From an uncultured bacterium (GTDB lineage Bacteria > Cyanobacteriota > Vampirovibrionia > Gastranaerophilales > Gastranaerophilaceae): a stretch of 59,161 nt of DNA. Below are positions 9,407 to 16,957 of this stretch, one piece after another. The translations under genes were made by a program, and so were the position numbers. The DNA is taken from contig CADCKD010000009.1 in assembly GCA_902801985.1 (NCBI GenBank), positions 1 through 59,161 of the forward strand. Reading direction: 5' to 3'. The notes beneath the pieces are model-generated. The model did no database searches, was not told the origin of the DNA, and saw only the letters and a program-made list of their open reading frames with translations. Position 1 is the first letter of the stretch. Every line of letters begins with the position of its first letter.

Positions 9407-9817
9407 ATGAAAGTTCAATCTGTAAACAACGTTTCTTTTGGGGCAAGAATTAAAGTAGGTAAAGAACTTAAAGGATGTATGGCAGAATTTTCACAAAGAC
9501 CTGAATTGAGCACAGGTTCTTCCGTTCTTGGCGGAATTGGTTCTTTATTTGCAGGAGCATCAAGCACACAAACAGTCGCAACCGCATCTGACGTTGCAGC
9601 TAGTGCATTCTTATCTAAAGGTATAGGAGTAAATTCTTCAGGAATAGCGCCATCTGTTATGGCAAAATTGTCGCCTATAATGACACCGGCATCAGTTGCT
9701 TCCGCAAATGAAAACCCTAGCATCATAGGTTCTATCGCTAGTTCCATTGGCGCATTTATGCACAGATTAGGCGGAGAAATAAGAATTAATTCCACTCAAA
9801 AGAAAATACCTTCATAA
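9407..9817 (+). CDS. Small Ala/Ser-rich protein with N-terminal V-S-F-G-A motif
   Basis: No function is recognised. The 136-residue protein starts M-K-V-Q-S-V-N-N-V-S-F-G-A-R and has no Sec signal peptide. The middle is rich in Ala, Ser, Gly and Thr with short hydrophobic patches (V-L-G-G-I-G-S-L-F-A-G-A; I-I-G-S-I-A-S-S-I-G-A-F), which could insert into or lie on a membrane. A strong Shine-Dalgarno (AAAGGGG) precedes the ATG. It is divergent from the flagellar operon and convergent with the dCMP deaminase gene. The N-terminal motif recurs in unrelated proteins in this window. The true coding status is supported by the Shine-Dalgarno and the terminator placed exactly at its stop. Confidence 0.65.
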   Translation: MKVQSVNNVSFGARIKVGKELKGCMAEFSQRPELSTGSSVLGGIGSLFAGASSTQTVATASDVAASAFLSKGIGVNSSGIAPSVMAKLSPIMTPASVASANENPSIIGSIASSIGAFMHRLGGEIRINSTQKKIPS

Positions 9818-9833
9818 TATTAGAAGGTATTTT
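9803..9833. terminator. Bidirectional terminator with both stop codons in the loop
   Basis: A perfect 11-bp inverted repeat AAAATACCTTC / GAAGGTATTTT (9803-9813 and 9823-9833) has a 9-base loop. The TAA of the plus-strand gene (9815-9817) and the stop of the minus-strand deaminase gene (9820-9822) both fall in this loop. The A-rich and T-rich flanks let it work in both directions. Confidence 0.75.
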
Positions 9834-10272
9834 CAAGTTCTTTTCTGATTTCTTCCACTGATACTCTTACAATAGGTGAATTCTCATCTTTTTTCAACAC
9901 GCACTGTTTGATACCGGACTGTGCGATAAATCGTTTGCACAGTATACAAATCATACTATGCCCCCATATATATATTGTTGCGTCTTGACAACGATCTTGC
10001 CCTGCTTGAATTATAGCATTCTGTTCTGCGTGAATAGATCGACAAGTTTCATATTGAGTGCCTGATTCTATGTGGTGTTCTATTCTGTAACAAGTTCCAC
10101 GCTCTGCACAAGATTCTACCTTTGACGGTGTTCCATTGTAGCCTGTTGCCTTAATCTTTTTATCTGGTCCGACAATAACGGCACCAACCTGAGCTCTCAA
10201 ACAATTTGAACGAGTTGCACAAGTCTTTGCTAAATCTAAAAAGTATTCATCCCATGGCTTAATATTTGTCAT
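9820..10272 (-). CDS. Deoxycytidylate (dCMP) deaminase, ComEB family
   Basis: The enzyme deaminates dCMP to dUMP, feeding thymidylate synthesis. The zinc site is clear: C-R-S-I-H-A-E-Q-N-A-I (H-A-E) and C-I-L-C. The N-terminus has the W-D-E-Y-F-L-D-L-A and R-x-Q-V-G-A-V-I-V segments of the family. The ATG at 10272 is preferred because GAGGTG lies 6 bases upstream; a GTG three codons earlier would leave no ribosome site. It follows the PurH-like gene by about 15 bases and is probably cotranscribed with it. Together with dut, cdd and the class II RNR it forms part of a pyrimidine deoxynucleotide set spread over the window. Confidence 0.92.
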   Translation of the reverse strand: MTNIKPWDEYFLDLAKTCATRSNCLRAQVGAVIVGPDKKIKATGYNGTPSKVESCAERGTCYRIEHHIESGTQYETCRSIHAEQNAIIQAGQDRCQDATIYIWGHSMICILCKRFIAQSGIKQCVLKKDENSPIVRVSVEEIRKELENTF

Positions 10273-10286
10273 ACGCTTCACCTCAA

Positions 10287-11219
10287 TTAATACTTGTTAT
10301 TTCTTATTTTAGTATGAATAATTGCTATTTCATATTTGTCTGCAAATTTTACGATATTAGAAGAATTCTTACCGTCACCGGATTCAATTATAAGTCCTAT
10401 TCTTCCTTGGATAGCGGCATTTACAGTTTCTTTATTGTCTATAACCCCATCTATCACCAATACAGCTTCCTTTGATGCTTCACAAGCATAATCCATAGCC
10501 TCCTCTGTTGCTATAACACCGTTTGTTTTACCCTGAACTATCGCCTTTGTGGAAAGATTCTTTGCAATTACAGCAGACCTACTTGTCAAATGTTTGGCAA
10601 TCTTCCACGCAAATATTCCGTCTTCAGCCTGCTCTTGGGTTGGCTTGGTTGAGGTTACCACATTAAAAGATTCCTTTGATAGTTTGCTGTTATTTTGTTC
10701 CTGAACCAATATACCAAAAGGGGTAACTTTAATATCCTTAGCCTCAAACGCAAGCATTTCGTGTAACGGAGTGTTAATTTTTACAATAATTACATCAGTA
10801 TCTAAAAGATATGAAAAAGCCTCTTTAGAAAACCCGGGTGCCATAACCATTTTTACTTTTAAAGCACTTATCTGTTTTGCTGCATCAATTGTAACTTCTT
10901 TGGAAAATGATACAGTACTTTCATATACAGAAATAGGATCACAATCCACTACTTTAAAAAGAGCATCTTCAGCATTTGCGCCTAAGGCAGCAGCACAAAT
11001 TTTTGCTTCCTTTACTATAACAACAGAATTTACGTCAAAAAATTCCGCACTCACCTTTATTGCTGAGGTCAGATTTAAAAAATCTAAATACGATAATTCT
11101 TTTTCGCGGCTCAATATTTCATAATCAATACCATTTTCAACTTTTGATATATACGCTTGTTGATGGGCATTCTCACCGGCTAACAACGGAGTAAATTCAC
11201 TTATTTCAATCTTTTCCAT
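10287..11219 (-). CDS. Stand-alone, degenerate AICAR transformylase-like protein (PurH C-terminal domain homologue)
   Basis: The protein resembles the AICAR transformylase half of PurH, without the IMP cyclohydrolase domain. Matching landmarks in order are L-A-G-E-N-A-H-Q-Q-A (PurH: R-Y-G-E-N-P-H-Q), K-E-L-S-Y-x-D-F-L-N-L, D-P-I-S-V-Y-E-S, M-A-P-G-F-S-K-E-A, F-A-W-K-I-A-K-H, and a C-terminal I-A-I-I-H-T. The catalytic block K-H-T-N-P-C-G of PurH reads K-E-A-K-I-C-A here, so the catalytic His and the following residues are lost, and the G-x-G-Q substrate loop reads V-Q-G-K-T-N-G. It is probably not a normal transformylase. The ATG at 11219 has GAGGGAT upstream and is preferred over a GTG four codons earlier. 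It precedes the dCMP deaminase gene. Confidence 0.75.
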   Translation of the reverse strand: MEKIEISEFTPLLAGENAHQQAYISKVENGIDYEILSREKELSYLDFLNLTSAIKVSAEFFDVNSVVIVKEAKICAAALGANAEDALFKVVDCDPISVYESTVSFSKEVTIDAAKQISALKVKMVMAPGFSKEAFSYLLDTDVIIVKINTPLHEMLAFEAKDIKVTPFGILVQEQNNSKLSKESFNVVTSTKPTQEQAEDGIFAWKIAKHLTSRSAVIAKNLSTKAIVQGKTNGVIATEEAMDYACEASKEAVLVIDGVIDNKETVNAAIQGRIGLIIESGDGKNSSNIVKFADKYEIAIIHTKIRNNKY

Positions 11220-11309
11220 AATATCCCTCACTTATTTCTATATGCTATCATAAAGAATGATGGTATTCAATAAAAGATGATATTATAATTGTTGCCAATT
11301 TTAATATCC

Positions 11310-11338
11310 TTGCATATTTTATTTTTCTTGTCTATAAT
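11310..11338 (+). promoter_or_regulatory. Promoter of the 188-residue protein gene
   Basis: TTGCAT (11310-11315), a 17-base spacer and a perfect TATAAT (11333-11338) lie 28 bases before the ATG, with a GAGG Shine-Dalgarno in between. Confidence 0.7.
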
Positions 11339-11365
11339 TGTTCATGGAAAATAATAGAGGTTGAT

Positions 11366-11932
11366 ATGACTATTGATAATGTAGGTGATAGTGTAGGGAA
11401 AAAGATTGTTGAAGCATTAAAGTTTCAAGATGATTCTAACAATACAAGCGATTATATAACTGAGGATTTGGGTATGCAAGACGACAATTCTCAAGAATTT
11501 GACATGTCAATTAAAGAGGAGCCATCTATGAATTCAAATATTGATACTATATTTCAAAATAATTTAAATCAGTCAATTAACCCGCAGTTTGGAATGTTCC
11601 AAAATTCTATTCCTAATGATGTTGAACTTCCTGCAAATGTTGCGATTTTAAATAAGTTAGTTGCGAAATTACCTGTTGGAGTATCAAGACAAACAGGAGC
11701 TCTTATTATAAAACAAACAATGGAAGCTCTTGGAATTTCAATGCAAAGCGTTATTGCTGAAGCAAAACAAGTTCAAGAAAATCTAACTCACAGAGCCGCT
11801 GAATGCCAACAAAATATTATTGACTACAAAAAACAAATTGGTCTGCTTGAACAACAATCGCTACAATACCAACGTCAAGCCGTTGTTATGAACGATATGA
11901 TAAACTTATTCGTTAATAGCGGTAACGCTTAA
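11366..11932 (+). CDS. Conserved hypothetical protein with C-terminal coiled coil
   Basis: The first about 85 of 188 residues are acidic and probably disordered. The second half has a folded-looking stretch, V-S-R-Q-T-G-A-L-I-I-K-Q-T-M-E-A-L-G-I-S-M, followed by a coiled coil to the end. From memory this middle stretch resembles conserved cyanobacterial proteins of unknown function; I cannot verify that here. It has a good promoter and Shine-Dalgarno and is convergent with two small coiled-coil proteins on the other strand, 9 bases away. A role in an envelope or cytoskeletal assembly would be a guess. Confidence 0.75.
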   Translation: MTIDNVGDSVGKKIVEALKFQDDSNNTSDYITEDLGMQDDNSQEFDMSIKEEPSMNSNIDTIFQNNLNQSINPQFGMFQNSIPNDVELPANVAILNKLVAKLPVGVSRQTGALIIKQTMEALGISMQSVIAEAKQVQENLTHRAAECQQNIIDYKKQIGLLEQQSLQYQRQAVVMNDMINLFVNSGNA

Positions 11933-11941
11933 GTTTTTAGT

Positions 11942-12283
11942 TTATCTGCCCCCACCCATATTGTAAGAGAATGATTCTTGGATTGCTGATTTAATCATTT
12001 CGTCTACAGATTTTATTTCTGTTTCGACTTCTTCAATCCTGTGTTGAATTTCATCCTTTTGAGTATCAAGTTTTTCTTCTAATAATTTTAATTTATATTT
12101 TCTTTCTTCAAGTTTTTTATAAACCAATGAATCAGCTTCGTAGTCAGTACCAACCTGCATCATTTCTGTTGCAGCTTTTGTTGCATTCGCCTTTGCATTG
12201 GTTATATTGAGCATCTGCCAATGTAATTTCGATTTTTCTTGCAAAAGTTCATGTTTTCTGATTTTTCCTACGAATAAGCCCAT
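11942..12283 (-). CDS. Coiled-coil protein of unknown function
   Basis: The 113-residue protein is almost entirely helical. Heptad-like stretches from about residue 55 to 100 (L-E-E-R-K-Y-K-L-K-L-L-E-E-K-L and following) predict a long coiled coil, and the end is N-M-G-G-G-R. There is no signal peptide or membrane segment. It lies 7 bases after the 90-residue gene on the same strand and is probably cotranscribed with it. A FliJ-like stalk role is conceivable from size and helicity, and fliJ is missing from the flagellar operon, but no specific motif supports it. Confidence 0.7.
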   Translation of the reverse strand: MGLFVGKIRKHELLQEKSKLHWQMLNITNAKANATKAATEMMQVGTDYEADSLVYKKLEERKYKLKLLEEKLDTQKDEIQHRIEEVETEIKSVDEMIKSAIQESFSYNMGGGR

Positions 12284-12290
12284 TTTTTAC

Positions 12291-12563
12291 CTACCTTTTT
12301 TGGTCAATATTGGAACCTTTTAAGAATTGATGATCGCTGTTTTCTGCTATCAATTGCTCCATTTTTTGTAATTGATGCCTGTGATAGTTAAGTCTATACT
12401 GAGCGATTTTCAGTTTCTTTTTAACTGTCAGAAAATCTTTGATACCTTCTACGATTGATGTTGCCATTTCTTTTATAGGGTTTTTTCTTATAAAATAATT
12501 CTTGGCATATATTAGGAAATCAAGTAATCTCCTGAAGTATAGTTCTAAAGCTTCTGCGTTCAT
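12291..12563 (-). CDS. Small basic helical protein of unknown function
   Basis: The 90-residue protein is helical, rich in Lys, Arg, Tyr and Leu, with no signal peptide and no clear membrane segment. A Shine-Dalgarno (AAAGGAA) precedes the ATG. It stands directly upstream of the coiled-coil gene on the same strand, so the two are likely a small operon. I recognise no family. Confidence 0.6.
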   Translation of the reverse strand: MNAEALELYFRRLLDFLIYAKNYFIRKNPIKEMATSIVEGIKDFLTVKKKLKIAQYRLNYHRHQLQKMEQLIAENSDHQFLKGSNIDQKR

Positions 12564-12752
12564 GGTATTCCTTTACACTTCAGACCTACATATCTATAAA
12601 AACATTACAAAAATATAAATTGATATTTTTTATTTATACCTGTAATATTTCTTAATATATTGGCCCTCATTACTGATTACAAAAATATTAACGGATTTTT
12701 TTACAAATTCTTTAATGAATTAAGAGAAAAATATAATAAACTTTACAAATCG

Positions 12753-15125
12753 TTATTTAATATCAACAACACTGACCCCATCAGAACCTTCTGATTCATT
12801 GCCCGGACGGAATTTTGCAACATAAGGTGAAGTTTTCAAAAAATCTCTTACCGACTGTTTTAAAGCACCTGTTCCATGACCATGGATAATATATACAGGA
12901 GATAAGTTAGCTAAACTTGCCATATCAAGATATTTTTCAACTTCATCTAACGCTTCTTCCACTCTATAACCACGTAAATCCAGCGTTTGTGATAGAGAAT
13001 ATTTTTTAAGTTCAAAAGTTTTAAAAGATGTGCCAGGGATTTTTGTTTTTGAAGGGGCTTTGTAATGCTCGTCTAAGACTGCGAGCTCATTTTGCTTAAC
13101 TTTCATTTTGATATTGCCCATATCAACAGTTAAACGTTTACTTTTATCAGGAAGGGTAATGACCTTAACTTTTTGATGATGCTCTTTTAACATTAATTCA
13201 TCCCCGACAACAACCTTTGACCAATCAATTTCAATATATTTATCTTTATCAGAAACAGAATCCACATCCTGACGGAAATTTTGTTCAATCTTGGCTAAAC
13301 GAGAATATGCCCTGCGAGCTATTTTTTCGGATTTTTCACGGCGCATTTCGTCTAAAATATCCCTAATTTCTGCGCGAGCTTCCATTATTTCAGCATCAAA
13401 TTTATTTTTTATATTTTTTATAGTTTTCTTTTTATCTTTTTTTATTTGATTTAGATTTTCTTCGTATTCTTCTTTTATAGACTGAGAAGTTTCTTTGAGC
13501 TCTTGAGCTTTTTCAAGGTCTTTTGACAATTTTTGATGAGTTTGCTGTAACTTTTCAACAACCGCAACCGTCGGATCTTTTTGGTTTATTAAAACAGATT
13601 TTGCCTTGTTTACAATATCTGCGTCCAGACCCAGATTTGAGGCAATAGAAATTGCATTACTTAAGCCCGGAATTCCGATAAGCAGTTTATAAGTAGGCTG
13701 CAAAGTATCGGTATTAAATTCAACAGAAGCATTCTTAAAATATGGATTGCTATACTCGAGAGATTTCAATTCCCCATAATGCGTTGTTATTACTCCGCAA
13801 ACACCTTTATCTGCAAGTTTATTTAAAATACCCTGAGCTAAAACTGCGCCCTCAACAGGGTCAGTCCCGGCACAAATTTCATCCAACAAAACAAAAGAAT
13901 TTTCATCTGCATTTGCCAAAATATCAATTATATTTGTCATATGGGCTGAAAATGTTGATAAATTCTCCGTAATGCTCTGAGAATCACCAATATCGGCAAA
14001 AACATTTTTAAAAGGATAAACTTTTGCATAAGTGCAAGGTAAAAACATGCCTGCTTTCACCATAAGGATAAACAATCCTACCGTTTTTAGCGTTACTGTT
14101 TTTCCTCCGGTGTTAGAACCGGTTATTATCAATGCATTATACTTTCCGCCACCAATTTCAAAATTATTTGCAACAACTTCTCCACCTTGAGAAATCAAAA
14201 GCGGATGCTTCATATTTTCAAAATAAACATATCTATCATGTATAATTTCCGGCTCGACAGCCTGAATTTTTACGGCATATCTTGCTTTTGCAAAATGAAA
14301 ATCAATTTCGGTAATAATTTGTGCACTTTTTTCAAGCTCTGCTATATGAATACGAACTAAATCTGTCAAACCCACAAGGATTTTAATACATTCCTGACGA
14401 ATTTTTGCCTTGATTTCCCTAATTTTGTTATTTATCGGCACAAGCTGTTCGGGCTCTATATAAAAAGTTTTTGCAGATGAAGATACATCATGAACAATCC
14501 CGGGAATTTTATTTTTATTAGACGCAACAACCTGAAAAACAATTCGCTCATCCCTTTGAGTATAAATATTATCCTGTAAATACTTGGAGAAATTTGAATT
14601 ATTTAATAATGTATTTACGCTATCACGCAAATTTTGTTCTGTGTCTTTTAATGATGAATATAATCCTTTTAGTTCAGGAGTTGCATTTTGACGAATTCTT
14701 AAATTATCATCAAAAACCTCAAATATACGATCTTCTGTTTCTCGGTCACTGACTAAATCTTGAGCCTTGTCTTTTATCAAAAAATTATCTTCACTATTGT
14801 CTATGATAAAACGTTTTAATAATCTTGAATTTTTCAAAGTTTTTGCAACATCAATAAGCTCCTGTTCCTCAAGATATGAAATTGCAGCATTCTTTTTTAT
14901 TTTATGAATATCAGCAACAAAATCGGAAGGAGTTTCTTTTGCCAAATCCAAAATTCTTTTAGCTTCAGACGTAAGCTTTATCTGTGTATTTATATCATCA
15001 GAATTATTCAACGGTTCAATATTCAAACAGAGTTCTTTGCTTTGTTCAAACTTTGCATACTTTGACAATTCTTCCCGTATTTTATTAAATTCTAATGATA
15101 CTAACGATTTTGACACTATATCCAT
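12753..15125 (-). CDS. mutS2: Endonuclease MutS2
   Basis: MutS2 is a MutS-like ATPase with a C-terminal Smr nuclease domain, linked to suppression of homologous recombination and to splitting of collided ribosomes. The 790-residue protein shows the N-terminal lever/clamp helices, Walker A T-G-S-N-T-G-G-K-T at about residue 335, Walker B L-L-D-E-I-C-A-G-T-D-P, the T-T-H-Y switch, a long charged coiled coil around residues 520-620, and the Smr domain with L-D-L-R-G-Y-R and H-G-H-G-T-G. The mismatch-binding domain of MutS is absent, as expected. The ATG sits 6 bases after a -10 hexamer, so the mRNA is probably leaderless. Confidence 0.96.
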   Translation of the reverse strand: MDIVSKSLVSLEFNKIREELSKYAKFEQSKELCLNIEPLNNSDDINTQIKLTSEAKRILDLAKETPSDFVADIHKIKKNAAISYLEEQELIDVAKTLKNSRLLKRFIIDNSEDNFLIKDKAQDLVSDRETEDRIFEVFDDNLRIRQNATPELKGLYSSLKDTEQNLRDSVNTLLNNSNFSKYLQDNIYTQRDERIVFQVVASNKNKIPGIVHDVSSSAKTFYIEPEQLVPINNKIREIKAKIRQECIKILVGLTDLVRIHIAELEKSAQIITEIDFHFAKARYAVKIQAVEPEIIHDRYVYFENMKHPLLISQGGEVVANNFEIGGGKYNALIITGSNTGGKTVTLKTVGLFILMVKAGMFLPCTYAKVYPFKNVFADIGDSQSITENLSTFSAHMTNIIDILANADENSFVLLDEICAGTDPVEGAVLAQGILNKLADKGVCGVITTHYGELKSLEYSNPYFKNASVEFNTDTLQPTYKLLIGIPGLSNAISIASNLGLDADIVNKAKSVLINQKDPTVAVVEKLQQTHQKLSKDLEKAQELKETSQSIKEEYEENLNQIKKDKKKTIKNIKNKFDAEIMEARAEIRDILDEMRREKSEKIARRAYSRLAKIEQNFRQDVDSVSDKDKYIEIDWSKVVVGDELMLKEHHQKVKVITLPDKSKRLTVDMGNIKMKVKQNELAVLDEHYKAPSKTKIPGTSFKTFELKKYSLSQTLDLRGYRVEEALDEVEKYLDMASLANLSPVYIIHGHGTGALKQSVRDFLKTSPYVAKFRPGNESEGSDGVSVVDIK

Positions 15126-15131
15126 AAAATA

Positions 15132-15140
15132 ATACTAACA
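15132..15140 (-). promoter_or_regulatory. Extended -10 element of mutS2, predicting a leaderless mRNA
   Basis: The minus strand reads TGT-TAGTAT, an extended -10 element (hexamer 15132-15137). Exactly 6 bases separate it from the ATG at 15125, so transcription should begin at the A of the start codon. No Shine-Dalgarno lies at a usable distance; an AGAGGG is 20 bases away. The -35 region is weak. Confidence 0.5.
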
Positions 15141-15229
15141 TAAGCCCTCTATATTTAAAAGCATACAACACAAAATAACCATATATTGGTCATTTTGTTT
15201 AATACTCTCACTTTCTCTTCCGTTTTATT

Positions 15230-16957
15230 TTAATGTTGCTTATAAACATTATCCGAATATAATTCAATTTTTGGAGTATCTATTTCAAAAACATGAATTC
15301 TTCCCGGCCCTACCACCGCTCCGATTTCATTTTTTGAAACCTGAAATTTGCTTTCTTTGCCATATGAAGGTAACAGGTTCTCTAATTTTTGATTTTCTGA
15401 CAGAGTTGGAACTTTTATCTTGCAAGCAATGGTATTATTAACATCTTTATTCGCGATTACTAGAATTGTCTTACCCTGTCTGTGACGAGCAAATGCTATA
15501 ATCTGATCTTGAGGGTCTTTTTCTTTTTCCAAAACGATATATGAACCTCTACGCAAAATTTGCTCATATTTATCACGAAGTTTGAAACACTCAGTCATAA
15601 ATTTACCTATTTCGGGATTATCTCCTCCGGGTTTTCTGGACAAATTAAATATATCCATTTTACCCTCATGAACCTTCATAAAATCGGAATCTGTATTAGA
15701 CGGAATTTCCGCCTCAGTATTACCATAACTGTATGTATACTTATCTCCTGATTGGAAACCGTCTACAATATACGGATTCATCATTGGTAATGTCGCCTGA
15801 AGTCCGGATGTTAAATTACAATAGACTTCTCCACCGTGAAACATAGGAGATACATCATCATGAGTAGCAAAAGAACCTATTACAGATTTACCGTTATCAA
15901 CTCTATAAGATAAATTTAAATTATCAATTACATAATTGTGTAAAGACTTTGCATTCGGCCATTCGTGGAATATATGATACTGACCGTAATACGCATCAAA
16001 TCCTGCTCTTAAAGAATCTTCCGGTCTGTCATAAGGCATATTGGCCTGAGGAGAAGCATCTTCATACGTATAGGATTCTGCAAGCCATGCAAATTCCGGA
16101 TTACGTTTCCTTGAATAAGGAATTAAAATATCCCAAAACTCAACAGGTTTTGTCCTTGCAACATCCGCTCTTATACCATCAACTCCTGCATCTATAAGCA
16201 TGTCTACAAATTGTCTGTGATATTCCAATAAGTCAGGGTTTAAAGTTCTTTTACCTTCATCATCCCACGGCTGAAACATTCTTATATCTTCCCAACCGCC
16301 GGGAGTCTTAGCAATACCGTTTTCTATTGCCATTAATTCGGGCTTGTTTTGGTATAAATCATAAGACGCACAACTTGGCATATCAATCATAACCTTGATA
16401 TTTCTCTTGTGGCATTCATCAACAAATGCTTTAAATTGTTCTTTATCACTTCTTGGGTCATTTTTATCCACTAATACAGGATCAATCTTTAGCATATCTT
16501 CCGGAGAATACGCACTTCCTGCAGTACCAAAGGCATTATTCTTTCCGGGAGGATTTATCGGCAAAATATGCAGAGTATTAAATCCCTGAGCCTTGACTTC
16601 ATCCAGTCGTTCAATAGCACTTAAAAATGTTCCGGCTTTTTCATTTCCGTCAATATACTCATTACCGTTTGTATCCTTTGCAGTGAAAGTTCTCATAAGA
16701 ATTGCCAAAATTTTTGCATTATTTGTCGTAAATAAAGTCCTCAAATCATTTTTATACGGTTTCTGTAATTCCGGATTATTATTCACTTTTGGAATATTTA
16801 TATTTGCTTGATTTTGCAAATACTGATTTATCAAATTGGAACCTTCGGCTTTAAAAGAAACATCTTTTGAAGATTTTTTTACGGGGCGCAAAACGTTGGT
16901 TCTGTATTGAGAAACAAGCCCCTGAGAGATTATACCGTCAGAAAAATTTACTATCAT
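15230..16957 (-). CDS. GH13 alpha-amylase family protein with N-terminal V-S-F-K-A motif
   Basis: This 575-residue member of the alpha-amylase clan should act on alpha-glucans. Region II is G-I-R-A-D-V-A-R with the nucleophile Asp265, region III has the acid/base Glu294 in W-L-A-E-S, and region IV has F-A-T-H-D-D (His366, Asp367). Region I, normally D-x-x-x-N-H, reads I-D-M-P-S-C at 191-196, so the Asn-His pair is replaced; this is known in some GH13 transferase subfamilies. There is no signal peptide, but residues 33-39 carry V-S-F-K-A-E-G, a motif shared with unrelated proteins nearby. Its ATG overlaps the stop of the upstream membrane-protein gene (ATGA). Confidence 0.88.
   Translation of the reverse strand: MIVNFSDGIISQGLVSQYRTNVLRPVKKSSKDVSFKAEGSNLINQYLQNQANINIPKVNNNPELQKPYKNDLRTLFTTNNAKILAILMRTFTAKDTNGNEYIDGNEKAGTFLSAIERLDEVKAQGFNTLHILPINPPGKNNAFGTAGSAYSPEDMLKIDPVLVDKNDPRSDKEQFKAFVDECHKRNIKVMIDMPSCASYDLYQNKPELMAIENGIAKTPGGWEDIRMFQPWDDEGKRTLNPDLLEYHRQFVDMLIDAGVDGIRADVARTKPVEFWDILIPYSRKRNPEFAWLAESYTYEDASPQANMPYDRPEDSLRAGFDAYYGQYHIFHEWPNAKSLHNYVIDNLNLSYRVDNGKSVIGSFATHDDVSPMFHGGEVYCNLTSGLQATLPMMNPYIVDGFQSGDKYTYSYGNTEAEIPSNTDSDFMKVHEGKMDIFNLSRKPGGDNPEIGKFMTECFKLRDKYEQILRRGSYIVLEKEKDPQDQIIAFARHRQGKTILVIANKDVNNTIACKIKVPTLSENQKLENLLPSYGKESKFQVSKNEIGAVVGPGRIHVFEIDTPKIELYSDNVYKQH

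Noticed and set aside
9258-9446. A 62-codon minus-strand frame
   Set aside because: It covers the divergent promoter region and the start of the plus-strand gene, with no ribosome site.
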